Positions 1 through 13,945 of a DNA stretch of 64,000 bases are shown piece after piece. Position 1 is the stretch's first letter, and every line of letters starts with the position of its first letter. The translations under genes were made by a program, and so were the position numbers. Where the stretch lies: the NCBI RefSeq assembly GCF_036884655.1, contig NC_088330.1:31903501-31967500 (forward strand), written 5' to 3'. This stretch comes from Musa acuminata AAA Group. Taxonomy: Eukaryota; Streptophyta; Magnoliopsida; Zingiberales; Musaceae. Below the pieces are notes generated by a model. The model saw nothing but the letters and a program-made list of their open reading frames with translations, searched no databases and had not been told where the DNA came from.

Positions 1-3000
1 TTTGATACAGAAGATGCTTATCTTCGTTACTTGTCGTGTGGGTATGTCACTTCCTCTATTCAGGAACGTGCTTCTAATCTGTCAAAAAATGTGAACCCTA
101 TCCTTCAAGCTCATGGTGCTGCTGAGGTTCTACAAGCCTTGGATAAAGCCCTAATGACAGGAGATGTAATACTTGCTTATAATTCTCTTTTTGAATACTT
201 GTCTGATGTGGCTATCGAAGAAAGGTGGCTAGAAGAAGTCAGTCCTTGTTTGAGATCTTCGTTGAAGTGGATTGGGACCATTGGTTCATCTGTTATTTGC
301 TCTATATTTTTTCTCTGCGAGTGGGCCACATGTAATTATCGGGATTTCCGTACTTCCATGCCTCATAACCTGAAATTGACTGGAAGGAATGATTTTTCAC
401 AAATATATTTTGCAGTATTGCTTCTAAAGCTTAAGATGGAAGATTTATATAACTTTGCACAGTCTAGGGATGGAAATGTTATGGCGCTTGGTACAAACGG
501 AAAAACTACCTCTGATAATGATAGTTTGTTGGATGGAACAGCGGTGGAAAATGCATTTGTTCTTAGAAATAATTTAAGTAGTATATATTATAGGAAGAGC
601 AGAAGAGACATCTTTCGGAGTCCTGGTCTGCTGCATGATGTTATTGTGTGTTGGCTAGACCAGCATGAGATAGGGAAAGCGGGAAGTTTCAGGGGTGTTG
701 AAATTTTCCTTTTGGAACTAATTAGTAACGGCATATTTTATCCACCGGCTTATGTAAGACAGCTTATTGTTAGTGGAATTATGGATAAGAATGAAAACTC
801 GTTAGATCTACAAAGGCAAAGAAGACACCGAAGAATTCTGCAGCAGCTGCCTGGATCCTGTTTGTTTGATCTTTTAGAAGAAGCAAGAATTGCAGAAGTC
901 CCCTTGTTACATGAAATTGTTCATGCTTACTCAAGTGAGCGTCAACTATTGCTTCGTGGATTCTTGAGCAGTAAATCCAATCATTTAAATTCTAGAGGTG
1001 ATATTTGTTCAATCTTTTCTTTGCAAAAAGATACAGATCACTCATCTTCTTTAGGAGATGACAATCATGGGAAGGTGAAGGGCCAAGTAACAGAAATGAA
1101 GGCTTTACTTTCATGTTTTCTGCATTTTCCTCACCCGTTTTCCATGCCAATAGAAACTTCTGCAGATGAATCCCAAGGCATTTTAAAAAGCACATTAGAC
1201 TCTTTAGAGAGCAAAGTTGATTTGACAGAAGGGACATCTGGCTGCGAGGAATTTAGAAAAAGAAAGAGGAAAAAGCTAATCGATGATAGGAGCTCTGCCC
1301 TACAAGGGTTTTCTTTTAATCATTCAGATGATGAAGACAATTGGTGGGCAAAGAAGGGACCTAAGTTCCAGGAGTCCTTGAAGGTTGAACTACCATCTAA
1401 GTTAACTAAACAAACCTCAAGGGGTAGGCAAAAGATTGTGCGTAAAACACAATCTCTAGCACAGCTAGCAGCTACAAGGATTGACAGTAGCCTGGGGGCA
1501 TCTACTAGCCATGTATGTGACAACAAAGTGAGCTGTCCCCACCACAGATCTGTCACTGAAGGTGAGGTTCCAAAAGATGTCAACCATATGATATCAGGAC
1601 GCCGAAGTGATATTGGTAAGGCCTTGAAGCAGCTAAGATTGCTCGAGAGGAGATCAATCTCAATTTGGTTGCTCAAATCCATTAGGCAACTTGTTGGAGG
1701 AAATGAAAGAACGCCTTCCAAAGCAAGCAATTTTACTGATGTTTATTCTGCTCCTGTGCCCGATGATAGAAACACTGTAGGATGGAGGATAGGTGAAGAT
1801 GAACTCTTATCCATTCTTTATATTTTGGATATTTCTGGTGACTTACTGTCTGCAGTAAAGTTCCTGATATGGTTGTTACCGAAAGTACTTTGTGGCTCAA
1901 GGACTCTTGTGCAGGGTGTAAGGAATTCCATGTTGCCTAAAAACAGAGACCAAGTATGCCAGGTGGGCGAAGCATTTCTCTTGTCTTCCCTTCAAAGGTA
2001 CTTGGGTTTGTTAGTTATTTTACTGTTGCCTGAATATTTTTTCAATACCAATATGCCCTTGGTGGAATATCCTGATCAGGAGAAATATATTGTTGACTTC
2101 TGTTCGTTATTCTTTTTCTGTTATTGCCTTTATTTTTTACAAATGTATTAGCCTGGCTTATCTGGTTCTTGTCAGTTGGATCTTATCAGATCTAGTTTAT
2201 TGATGACTAAGATCTATTGATGACTTTTTCTCATTGCTGGTGCTTTTCCTTTTGATCTGACTTATAAGAGACCCTCTATTTTCAATTTGTATTATAATTT
2301 TGCATGTTTTGTGATCACTCTGTCTCTTTCCAAGATAAATGCTCCGAATACAGCCTCTTTCATATGTTTTTTTTCTGATTTAATTCTTAAGGAAACACTC
2401 ACAAAAGGTAAGACAATCAGGGTATATGAGAAAAATGTGTATGGCGAATGAGAGTATTTACTTTAAGTAGACTAGATTTAAATATAAGATATTGATGCAT
2501 ATTTACAAGTTTGAGATATAAGTTTGTTTACTAGCTTTTGAATGTAGGTTGGATGGTGCTAAGTTGTATCCTGTTGACTGGAAAAGCTAAACTCCATTCT
2601 GGGCTTCTTTTAATCCTTTGGATGTGCTAAATTCATTATCAATGTGGTGCATTAAAAAAAGCAATTTGTTTTTTTATGTTAATTTTTTTATTTTTGTCAA
2701 AAGAATAAGGTGCCACAACTCTCTTTCCAATTAGGAGTATAGATTAACAAGCAATTTTGTATTTTAAGTTCGTTGTAGGTACAATATTTCATGAAAATGG
2801 AATGAAGTTTTTTAACCTTGTTTAGGTACTGTATTATAATAAGACTGTTGGCTAATGACCTTGAAGTGCTTTAATATTTGCCCATCGTCAACTTGTGGGT
2901 TCTCATATCTTTATCCACCCTCCTATCATTCATATCATGCTAGATTTACTCCTTGTTTTACTTACTGTTTAAGATCTACTTTGCTGCACAATAGAAAAAA

Positions 3001-6000
3001 TGTGTTGTAAGATTATTATCTGTTTATCAAAGTCAATTCCTTGAGAGGCATTCATTGGTGAGATGGGGAAAAAGGGAGCTTAGTTGCTGGTTAAGGTGGT
3101 GCTGGTGGTTGATGGGCAGAACTTGATGCTTCCTAGGGATTTCAAATTGGTAATCATGCTTGGCCTTGGTATTTGGCAGTATCATTTGTGGAGTGTGGTC
3201 CAACTGATTCAAATGTGGAACAATGTTGTGAAATTGTATTGTCATGATATTAAGGAAATTTTGTTTTCTCCTTATGCAACCCATGTTGGGGTCTCGATTG
3301 GTTTCACATGTTTATGAATTTATCAGTTTGATTATATTGATGGATGGAATTTCTGCATCTGAGACTTGCTGCATGTTTTGAATTTTAGGATTTAATTTGT
3401 CAATGGGTTTGTATTGCTTGGTATGTATTAACTTATAAGAGTTGAAGTCATATTATAATCTTTAAGTTAAAGCTAAATTTCCTTGAAGTTCTCATAATTC
3501 GATTCATGGAGTATTTTTTTTTCATAATATCATCTTCTATAAGTTGTTCTACTTGGTTGGTTATGTTGTTTTTGTGGTATATCATTATCTTGTAAATCGA
3601 AACCAGTGTGATATGTTGGGACTTACATTGTGGCTGATTTCAGTTTACTTTGAATATTTTACCTTGTTCAGGTATGAGAATGTGCTTCGAGCTGCAGATG
3701 TCTTACCTGAAGTCTTGACTGCTTTAGTTCATCGTAGTTTGACGATGATGACATCAAATGGAAGACCTTCTGGTGCTGTTACTTTTGCTTATGCACGGTA
3801 TTTATTGAAGAAATATAAAAATGTGACAAATGTGTTGAGGTGGGAAAAAAAGTTTCGAGCTACATGTGATCAAAGGCTTCTCGCAGAACTGGAAACTGGA
3901 CGGTCTGTGGATGATGAATTTATGTATTTTTCGGGTGTCCCAGCAGGTATCACAGAAACTGATGAACATATTCGTCAGAAAATTAATGCTAGGATGTCTA
4001 GAACTGGTACAAACATGAAAGAGTTAGTGCAGCGACATGTTGAGGGTGCTGTCCACTACTTTTATGGAAAGGAAAGAAAATTGTCTGCGGTTGCTACTCC
4101 CAGAAACCACTCCCTTGAAAAATGGGATGATAGTTACCAAATAGCTCATGATATCGTTTTGGGCCTTGTGGATTGTATCAGACAAAATGGTGGTGCAACT
4201 CCAGATGGAGATCCCTGTGTAGTGGCTTCTGCTGTGTCTGCCATTGTTGGTAGCATAGGACTAGCTATTGCAAAACTGCCAGATTCCACAGCAAGCAGTA
4301 ATTACCAAAGCTTTTCATCCTCATTAAATTCACTAAATTGTTTTAGGCACATCTTACAGATTCATATATTTTCCCTCTGCCTGCTAAAAGAAGCCCTTGG
4401 CAACCGTCTGAGCCGTGTATTTGAGATAGCATTAGCTGCTGAAGCTTCTTCAGTTATTTCAACAGCTTTTGCTCCTGGAAAGGCCCACCGAAATCAATTT
4501 CAATTGTCTTCTGAAATACATGATATATATCAAGATCATTCAAATGAACTTCTGAACAGTTCTACAAAACTCATTGTCGGAAGAACTGCGAAAGCTGCAG
4601 CAGCTGTATCTGCACTAGTTATTGGTGCTATTGTTCATGGAGTTAGTAGCCTAGATAGGATGATAACAGCCTTTAGATTAAAAGAAGGCTTGGATGTTCT
4701 GCAGTTTATACGAAGCGCAAGATCCAGTTCAAATGGCATCTCCCGTTCTATTGGCACGATGAAGTTGGACCACTGCATTGATGTATATGTACATTGGTTT
4801 CGGCTTCTGGTTGGAAACTGCAGAACTGTTTTTGATGGGCTTGTCGCAGAGATGCTTGGTGAATCATATATTGTAGCTCTTTCAAGATTGCAGCGAGTAC
4901 TTTCACTCAGTGTAGTTTTCTCTCCTGCATATTCCATTTTTGCAATGGTAATATGGAGGCCATATATCTTCAATAGCAATATTGCGAACCATGAAGATTT
5001 CCAACTATACCGAAGTTTTTTAGTGGCCATTGGTGATGCAATCAGGCACAAGCCATTTCGAGATCTATTTTTTCGAAACACTCATGGATTTTATGATATA
5101 CTGGCTACTGATTCTGGCGATTCTGAGTTTGCTGCAATGCTTGAATCGCATAATCCAGATAAACATTTGAAAACAATGGCATTTGTTCCACTTCGTGCGC
5201 GGCTGTTTCTGAATATGCTAATCGATTGCAAAATGCCAGCATTTTCAGTTATGCGTGAAGATGGGACATGGGTTGCTGGGCCTGCTGAACCTAGATCATA
5301 TTCTGAAGTTGAGGGAAAGCTTTTGGATCAGCTCGTGCACGTTTTAGATACTCTGCAACCTGCTAAGTTTCACTGGCAGTGGGTAGAGTTGAGGCTACTT
5401 CTGAATGAGCAAGCTCTTATAGAGAAATTTGAAACTCACAACATGTCCTTTGCTGAGGCAATTCGATCCTTATCTCCTAGTGCTGACAATTTTGTACTTT
5501 CTGAAAGTGAAAAGAAATTTACTGAAATTATTCTGTCACGGATAATTGTCAGGCCTGAAGCTGCTCCTCTTTATTCGGAGGTTGTCCACCTGCTTGGAAA
5601 ATTACTTCAAGAGTCACTGGTAATGGATACAAAGTGGATTTTAGCTGGTCCAGATGTTCTTCTGGGACGCAAATCGATAAGGCAACAACTTATATTTGTT
5701 GCTCAGAGGAAAGGCTTCCCAATTAAAGCACGTTTTTGGAAACCATGGGGCTGGTCAAGTTCTTTATCTGATGCAACAACTAATAGAGGGGATAAGAGAA
5801 AGTTTGAAGCCATTTCTGTTGAAGAAGGGGAGGTTGTTGAGGAGAGCATTGATGTTAAGATGTTTTCCAAAGTGATCCATAATATGGATGCCGAAGGTTT
5901 CAGTCCAAGTCAGCAGCATAAAACTGAGAAAGCTCTTGCAGAACTAATATTGCCATGCATAGACCGCAGTTCGAGTGAGTTACGCAATTTATTTGCCAAT

Positions 6001-9000
6001 GAGTTAATCAAACAGATGGGAGCTATTGATCAACAAATTAATACAGTAACACCCAATGGTTTTAAATCTAGCCTGAATTCTGAGGCTTCTTCAAACAAAG
6101 GAAACAGTCGTAAAGGTATCCGAGGTGGAAGCCCTGTCCTTGGTAGGCGACCAATTGATTCTGTCCCACCATCTGCTGCTGCTCTGAAGATTTCATTGTC
6201 CCTACGTCTGCAATTCCTACTGAGATTGCTTCCTATTATTTACGAGGATAGGTAATTGTAAACATCTAAAGTATCTTTTTTCATTATTATTTAGTAACAA
6301 GTTTGTTGATTGATTTCATTAACATAATTTCTCCTTTTGTATTTATTATTTAGCTGTTAGTTTTAGCAGTTCCATTTTGTCTATGCTCACCATGTGATAG
6401 GTGGTGTTTAATACACTATGGCAACTTCAGCGATTGCAATAGTATAATATATCCTTAGTGTTAGAAGAAGAGGAGGTGGTGAAGCAAAAGGAGGAAGAAG
6501 GAGGAGGAAGAGGACGGAAGAACAGGAACCTCTGGAGGAAGGAAGAACAGGAGAAGAGGACAGAGAGTGGAGGAAGAGGAGGTGGTGGAGGAGGAAGATG
6601 TTAGAAGGAAAAAGACAAGGAAGAGGAGGCGGCGGAGTAGGAGGCAGAGGTGTATCAGCAGGTGGGCGGTGTGTTGCACGGGCCTTGTTGCGAGCATGAG
6701 AAATTGGACATCCCTGGTCAGTAACCCTAGAGAAAAAATATATATTATATACTGGACTGAACCGCTTGGTTCAGGTTGGTCCATGTATGGGATGGTGGTC
6801 ACCGATGGAGATTTCAATCCTTGGTTCCTGCATGACTAAGGTGGTGAAGGGTTGGAAAAGAATGCATATGATTGAGAACTTTTTACTTGTAATTACTGAC
6901 TCCTAGATATACGTTACCTGGTTATTAAATATCTACATATTTTAAAAAGGGCTACACAATACCTATCCTTGTACATGGCCAAATTCTGTTTTAATGTGGT
7001 CATGGTTTCCAACTGAAAGTTATATAGATCAAATATCAATTTCTTTCTTGAAATTGCTTGTCATACTTCTCTGAACTGAGATTTGTGCATTTAGAACATG
7101 AGGTAACTGTGATCACATAATATTTCTAGTCTTCATACATAAGGATCTTTGGGTTGGTCCTGAGTCCTCACACTTGCGTCTAATCAGTGGAGAGTGTGAT
7201 TGGGCTGGAGGTGAACTTACGAAGCCTTGAATGCGCTGTAGGTTGCATAAAAGGGTCCCAAGCCACTTGGCTCTGCAAGAAGGCTCTACCAGTGGCACCA
7301 GAGGCACTCACTCACCTATCACATGCTTGTACTCTGCACTAGGAAGCCTCATAAGGCTTCCTAGTTTTACACATCTGGACTGTTCACGGTGTGCCTCAGA
7401 GCTTCTAAATGCCTTTTGACTTCTATAAGCTCCTTGAATTTGTATTAAATTGCTCCAGCATGTGAAGCTACAAATTGTATTGCATAACCTTTTGATTTGG
7501 TGAGTTCATTGAGTCCCCAAATTAATTGAAATCTGCTTGTTACATGTTACAACTTTTAGTGATATGGTCGGAAGACTATGGCATATCATTGCTAATTTTC
7601 AGATGATTTAAGTTGTAGCCAAGGACTCCATAACATCTGGATTTTGTTTTATAGCATCTTAAAGGCTTTATATCTTTTTAATGAAGGGATTGGATTGATG
7701 TGCTTCCCCTATGCTGAATGAAGACTAATGTATTTTATATGTGTATTTGTTGTCACAAGTAACTGCTTGGTTCCCTAAGGTAGCTCTTGAGCAGTAAACA
7801 AGGATGCTTAGGCTTAATACTATGAAAGATATGTTTGATTATGTATGATAAACAAGTATATTTCGTACTTTGGTGCATAAAGCAAACATAAAAACAAGCT
7901 AGAAGAGGGAAAATATTTGCATATAATGGGCAAAGCAAATTTTAAATCTAAACTTTTGTGATCGATATGAATTTTTTAGCATGTTTTAGTTGTTAGTTGA
8001 AAGGAATTATGATTCTTCTATGTCATGTCAAAAGCATGGATTATTTTCTACCACTAAGTGTTCTTTTCTATTTTTGATATTTTTCATCATTCATGTCTGC
8101 TTTCATTACTTTGTTGGAATTGGAATATTGTCTACTTCTTTTGTTAGTTGAGGTGAGACAATCGGTATAGGTTACATGGGGAGAGGTAGAGGGAGATATA
8201 AGATCTTACTATAAACTATAAATAAAAATTGAAGATATTGCCTTTTACATAGTTCAATGACCACAAAATATCCATGTAACCGACCCCAAGTATTTGGGAT
8301 TTCACAGTTTCAGTGGTAGTAGTAATTGTTCTATGTCTGGATCTATACTAGCTTAGCTCATCTAAATAGCTTGGTGAATTTACAGCTTCAGCCGTAGGTT
8401 CAGGTCCATATCCTTATTCATGTCTCTATATATGAGATTTTACTTTTGATCTAGCAAGTTATCCTAATCCAGACCAACTTAATTTGGTTAAATTTTGGAC
8501 ATGAGGCTGGAGAGGATAGCCTTTTTGTATGTATCTTTACTGAAGGAAATCTGTTTTTTCTTTTTCTTTTGTTATACTGAGATAAAATATTCTTAACAAA
8601 GATAAGGTCAATTGTTCCCAGTACATAATGTGAGTTCATATTGGATTTGCTCATTTCCAATCAGTGTAAACTCACCTTTTCTTTGCATGTGTTGCTATTT
8701 GTCTAATGTTTGTGGACATGACATACTTTATTATAACAGATTGTCTATCAGTTGATTTACCTCTGTTATTTTAGCAATTATTGTTTTTCAACTTCTTAGT
8801 TTCTTCATCTTCTTTCTGCAAATATTATTTTCCACAGCTTAATGGGTTTTCTTTGTCCTGAGATTCTTGTTTAATTTTTTGTAGGAACATGAGGCAGATG
8901 CTTGCTCCTATCATACTTCGTTTGCTTGGAAAACGTCTGGTATATGAGGATGCAGATGTATGCCCTTCAACCATACATATGGATCCTTTGAAAAGGGAGT

Positions 9001-10993
9001 TGGATTCTCCCATTGAAGCTTCCTTGTTGGATCATTCCAGTGATAGTCTGTTTGATAGGTTGTTAGCCATTCTGCATGGTTTGCTGAGCAGCTACAAGGC
9101 AAGTTGGCTAAAATCCAAGTCTGTCACCAAATCAGCCATCAAAGCTCGTGATATTTCTGCATTTGATCGTGAGGCAGCAGAGAATTTGCAGGTTAGTTAG
9201 CTACTGCATTTGATTATTTTTAGTACTATTGTTTTTTTTGTAAAGCAGGTGAAAGTTGTTTGCAAAATTTTCAGATGAGTTGTAGGCACCCCTTAAGTGC
9301 CTAAATTAGTTTTAAAAATGTGGTTGTCATCCTTGCATTTATTGTCTTTTTAAATATTGTGTGTATCCTTAAGTTGTTATCAGATTATGCATTAATGAAC
9401 GTCAATTATTGAGATATTATGTAAATATTTTTAGGAATTAAGTAAATATAGTCAATAATCACTACGTAAACAGAAGAAAGGAACTCTTTGTTAGTAGTTT
9501 CTATGATACACTTGGATCTTATAAGTAGAAGAAGGAATTATGTGTTATCATGGGTCTGGATTTATAAATTTTTAGTAACAACCTCTAGTGGTCTTCCTTC
9601 TGGTTACATCAGGAAATTTAACTTTTCATTTTCCTGAAGATTCTATTTTATAATCAAATCAATTAAATTCTTCTCTCATTTTTTTTGTGTGGGTGCTTTC
9701 TTTTACTGAGAAACTTGCATAATTTTTGCCATGGATTGGCTTTATAAAAATCTGGATAAGGATTTCTTACTATGCGTGGAAGTATGAACGATTCAAGCAG
9801 CAAGTCAGTTACACAGATGACTTTGGTACTGATTTTGTTTAGCACATAGTCGTGAGAAGGCATATCTTTTAGCCATTCAGAGGTTTATACATGGAAATTT
9901 ATGACTTCTTCTCTGTAATATTTTTGTGTTTGATTTTGATTTTGTTATAAGCGTCATGTGAGTGTTTCTAAGATGAGAATGTTGTGATGGATGTGTGAAC
10001 TTAGTAAGAAAGATAGGGAAAAAAAATATTTATGAATAATTAGATAGAAATGTTTTTATTCTTGAACAATTAGGAGTAACTTCGATAGATAATAAAAATG
10101 AAAAAGAACCATTTACGATGATACAAACATATGCTAACGAGACATATAGTATAAATGTCACTTACAAGAAGTGAAACAATTAATATTAATGTTAGTCATA
10201 TAAGGGAAGTTAGAGTGGCTAGCCGGCCACAATTAATATTAGTATTAGTGATATAAGGGACGGTAGAGGGAGTAGCCAATCCCATATAGTTGGAATAGTA
10301 TGACTTCGTTGTTGTATGAGCATCATGTGAAACTAACATTCGGATTGCTTAGTTGCATGTCCCTGCTACTGTTTCTTATTAGGAATTTGGGTACTATGAG
10401 ATATGTTAAGTTTTTCCCCTATATAATTCTTCAATGGTTACTGCAATCATCCTCATAATTATCTTTCTTCACATCAGAAGTTGATGGCTCATCCAATAGC
10501 GCTATTGATTATTACTTTTTCTTGTATAGTCGTTTATTATAGTTTCATGCTTTAAATCTTGCAGAATGACTTGGATCGCATGGAGTTGCCTGCATCAATC
10601 CGTTGGCGTATCCAAACCGCCATGCCATTTCTCTCTCCATCACTTTCGTTTATGGCTCCTTGCCACCTTCCAGTGTTACCCTCAGTGGCGCACACATTGC
10701 TTCAGCCCAGCAATCTCAATCCAGGCACTCATCAAAGAAGTATCCCTGCCTTGACTTATAATTTTCCTGGCAAGAGCAAGAGTTCAGCTTTGCAGGACAT
10801 GGACATGGAAATTGACCCATGGACGCTGCTGGAAGATGGCACGAATTCTGCTTCTGCCTCAAACAATAGCAGCAATATGGGTAGTACTAATGGGGACCAT
10901 TCCAATCTCAAGGCCTGTTGCTGGCTCAAGGGTACTGTAAGGGTGAGGAGAACAGACCTTACTTACATCGGCCCCCTTGACGAGGATAGCTGA
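1..10993 (+). CDS. MED12: Mediator subunit MED12, 3' portion (partial at left edge)
   Basis: MED12 is the large subunit that, with MED13, CDK8 and cyclin C, forms the kinase module of nuclear Mediator and tunes RNA polymerase II transcription. The reading frame is open from base 1, so the start and the N-terminal Med12 domain lie to the left. Exons read as 1-1997, 3672-6251, 8885-9191 and 10565-10993. Every junction has GT..AG ends, and the first two junctions each split an AGG (Arg) codon. About 1770 residues are encoded here. They include a basic, Ser-rich linker (KRKRKK near 1260), long helical stretches, and a C terminus ending at the TGA at 10991. I recognise the family from its long helical body and conserved blocks around LLSSLQRYENVLRAADVLPE, which forms only after splicing 1997 to 3672. 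The first intron is 1.7 kb, the second 2.6 kb and the third 1.4 kb. Family assignment is confident; the exact splice sites are hand calls. Confidence 0.88.
6463..6660. repeat. GA-rich low-complexity tract in MED12 intron
   Basis: This purine-only stretch of imperfect GAGGAGGAAGA-type triplets lies in the second MED12 intron in view (6252-8884). It produces Glu/Arg-rich ORFs on the plus strand and Ser/Leu-rich ones on the minus strand, none of which looks like a protein. The rest of this 2.6-kb intron is AT-rich and I see no gene in it. Confidence 0.7.
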
Positions 10994-11599
10994 AGTTGTA
11001 CAATTATTTGACAATCGAACATTGGCGGCATGTCAGTGGCTTTCACATCGATCAATCCATCGAGCTCTGTTGTCGCTTGCTTGTTCGCACGCATGGGCAC
11101 AGAATAAACTTGAGGGTGTTTTGTATTAGGAAATTGCCAGTCGGTCATGCCATATGACTGGCCAGAATATAGACTAACACAACACCATCACCCTCAGTTT
11201 CACTGCCATGCTGTTCACGTGTTGTTGTATATACATATGACAATTATTTTTCCCTCAGAGGAGCGAGTAAAATATCCAATTAACAGACTGTGGCTCTCCA
11301 TTTCTCATTCCTTTCTTGTAATGCTGCACTGTGAAAGATAAAAAGCTAAGCGGTATGTGTAGTAAGCTTGTGGCAAAAATAGTTGGAAGATTCACGGTTA
11401 GCACGGCTGTCCATTCTGAGTTTGTATTGTGCTAATGCTTAATTGCTGATTTTGATGCTTTTATCTTCTCATAGTTAAAGTATGTCAAATTGATCAAATT
11501 TTATAGTTGAGGACATAAGTTAAAAATATTTAATTTTCGAAGGATAAACTATCAAGAAAAACCTCAATTGGAATTAAAAGATTTCAAAAGGGAAAATTA
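10994..11599. other. MED12 3' UTR and downstream intergenic DNA
   Basis: This follows directly after the MED12 stop codon. It is AT-rich with no coding signal. The first few hundred bases probably include the 3' UTR, but I cannot place a single convincing polyadenylation site. Confidence 0.4.
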
Positions 11600-12504
11600 G
11601 TCTTTTAATGGGTGAAAAACCTTAATCCCCTTTCGTCTTCTCAATCGTTGCAACCTTTGCCTGCGTGGCCTATGGTCGCCATGGTGCGTAGCCATCATCC
11701 ACCGTTCGGCGTTCACAGTCACGTCGCTACGACTCCTCATCAACGTCCCATTCCCCCTGGGCTAGTGACGCAGTACCATCAACCAACCACGCTCCCTATA
11801 TACTTCGTGACGTGCATAGGCATGCAGTCATTGCTCCTCACTAGCATCCAATGTTGCCAGGCAAAGCAATGGAGTCATCGCCCATAGATCACCATACACA
11901 GGCGTGCAACCGCCTCATGTGGCGCCGACCGTCGTCGCTCATTATTGTCCGGCACTTGCAGGCAGTGGCGTACCCAACAAGGCCGATGACCATTGGAGGT
12001 CGTCACTTGTCGTTGCGGCCGTATTCACCGCCCTTTTCGTTGTCGATCAAGGTTAGTGCCTAGTAGAACTACTACCTTGTTGTGCTACTACACAGTCGGT
12101 TGTGGCCAAATCCTACCATCGTAGATAGAAGCGATGCCATCCAAGGTGGCTGTCGCTGACGGTGGCAATCACTACATGCAACGGTGTCGTTGCAGCACTT
12201 CCACTATCAGATTTGTTGCAGCCGCTTGTCTAGTCTGCGGCTGACGACCAACGGAGGCCGTTGCCGATAAGAAGTTGCTAATGGTAACCCATCGATCAAA
12301 CACGGACAAAATGTCATCCCCAGCCCTCTCGTGAGGAACCTTACATCACCAATAAACAGAACAAGATGGATGAGATAGAAAAATAGATCGATAACCAAAT
12401 TAAATATTACCTTTTTATAAACGAAAGGTACTTATAAATAAATCTAAATATAAAATAAATCTAATATGTTATTACGATCTAAAGTATTTGATTTCAAAAC
12501 AACG
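11600..12504 (-). mobile_element. Possible internal region of a non-autonomous LTR retrotransposon
   Basis: This GC-rich, non-coding stretch lies just internal (on the minus strand) to the primer-binding-site-like sequence and LTR at 12505-13026. None of its small ORFs resembles gag or pol. That fits a non-autonomous element of the LARD/TR type, but the matching second LTR was not found to the left, so the element is truncated or older than it looks. This rests mostly on position. Confidence 0.3.
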
Positions 12505-13026
12505 GGCTTTGATACCGATTGTAAGAATAAAAACTATAGTTATGCTATTATTAACCGAAAAAATTTTAATGCTAAGAACTGAAATCAAATAACAATATAT
12601 CAAGATCAGAATTATGTACCTTTTGATACAATTTAAAAAACATTTATCTGATGCGAGAACGCGCTCTGTAATCCAATAAAAAAGCAGCAATAGCACATAT
12701 TTATAAGATAAATTAAACTCTCCTCCTCTCTTTCTATCCTTCGTAAGATCACTATAAGCAATAAGATAGGGACTAAGGAGAGATGAGAGTAGATTTGTAA
12801 TCTCTTTTCTATATATTGTCATATATGTTGAGTTCCTAAGAGATCTTGTTTATTTATAGGTGAGAACAAAGAGTCTAGAATAAATAATTAAGAGTATCTC
12901 TCCTATTAAACTAAGGAATCCTATCATAATTGAATTTTCTTTCTATTAGATGATAATCATAATTAAAATATAATCAAATTTATAATATATCTTACCTAAT
13001 TAAATAAGATCACATAATCTAACGCA
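12505..13026 (-). mobile_element. LTR with primer binding site, minus orientation
   Basis: On the minus strand the sequence runs from TGCGTTAGATTATG at 13026, through a TATA-like CTATAAATAAAC around 12850, to ATTCTTACA at 12520. It is followed at once by ATCGGTATCAAAGC, which resembles the initiator-tRNA-Met primer binding site (TGGTATCAGAGC) of plant LTR retrotransposons. The length of about 507 bp and the TG..CA ends fit one LTR. No partner LTR or target duplication was found. It ends about 45 bp before the DUF3527-like remnant, so it, or a larger loss, may have cut that gene. Confidence 0.55.
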
Positions 13027-13059
13027 TACCCTCGATTCGATCTTGGTTCGATCGGGTTC

Positions 13060-13945
13060 GAGCCGAACCATGATCACTCCTACCGGTGAAGGTTGTGATT
13101 GTAGTGGCTGGGACATGGCCTGCCCAATTGTTGTATTTGGCCATTCCCATGCTGATGACTGGATATATCATTCCGAATGGGAAGTTCAAAAGGCCATGCT
13201 GCCTTTTGTAGAGGTATGGCAGCTTAATACTTGTGTATAAAGTTCATTTTTGGCATGTTCTGTTCATGGTGTTCTTCAATTTGGTGGAGAACTGATGCTG
13301 GGTGATTTGAATAAAACCTTGTGTAGCAGGTCATATTATATTTTTGCACTTAGAAGAAACCTGTGACTCACAAAATATCCTTGTATTTTCTTTCCCTTTG
13401 TATTTAAGAACAAGATTTATCTCACATGCTTTCTTTTATTTGATATCATACCTTTTACAGGTATTTCTTTTAATTTGGCACCTTAGATCTTTGTTGACTT
13501 GTTCTGAAGTGTCTTTGTTTTGTACTTCCAATCAGGGAAGCAAGAAAAAGATGCTCGCACTGTCAAATCATGGCCGATGCTAAAGGCCTTTATTCAGTTG
13601 ATTTCCATGCACAATTCTCAGCTACAGTCGTCTTCAATCTGCATCGCGATGTTGCACAGTTGGGAGGTTTCTTCAGCTGTTACTCAGGAGAAGAACAGGC
13701 AGAGGTCGTATTCTGATTCACTGAAATTGCTCATTGGGAAAGAAGTTTGGCATTTGATTGAAGCAGTTCGATTGAAGAGCAAAGAAAAGTCCAAAAAGGG
13801 CAAGCGAAATTGTTCCTTGGGGAAGAAGTGTGGCATTTGATCGAAGCAGTTGCAATTGAAGAGCAAAGGAAGGCCAAAAATAAGGCGTTGGGTTTAGATT
13901 TGGAGCGTTATTGCTTGAACAAAGCTAATAATCATCCTCAAAGGT
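13060..13945 (+). pseudogene. DUF3527-like gene, broken 3' fragment
   Basis: Two exon remnants are visible. The first, about 13070-13212, encodes GEGCDCSGWDMACPIVVFG and ends at a GT donor. The second, from about 13535 after an AG acceptor, continues the family pattern but needs three frames in turn: GSKKKMLALSN, then MADAKGLYSVDFHAQFSA, then LQSSSICIAMLHS to LKLLIGKEVWHLIEAV. It therefore carries at least two frameshifts. The CDCxGWDMACP block and the FHAQ..LQ..SICIA block match my memory of the C-terminal part of plant DUF3527 proteins, whose function is unknown. No 5' portion is present; a retrotransposon LTR ends just upstream. A segment of about 83 bp is also duplicated inside the second remnant. 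Brokenness is clear; the family name is from memory of motifs. Confidence 0.6.

Noticed and set aside
3544..3671. An ATG at 3544 as the start of a separate 903-codon gene
   Set aside because: The first 43 codons are intron; the conserved frame starts at 3672 after an AG acceptor and joins the MED12 exon ending at 1997.
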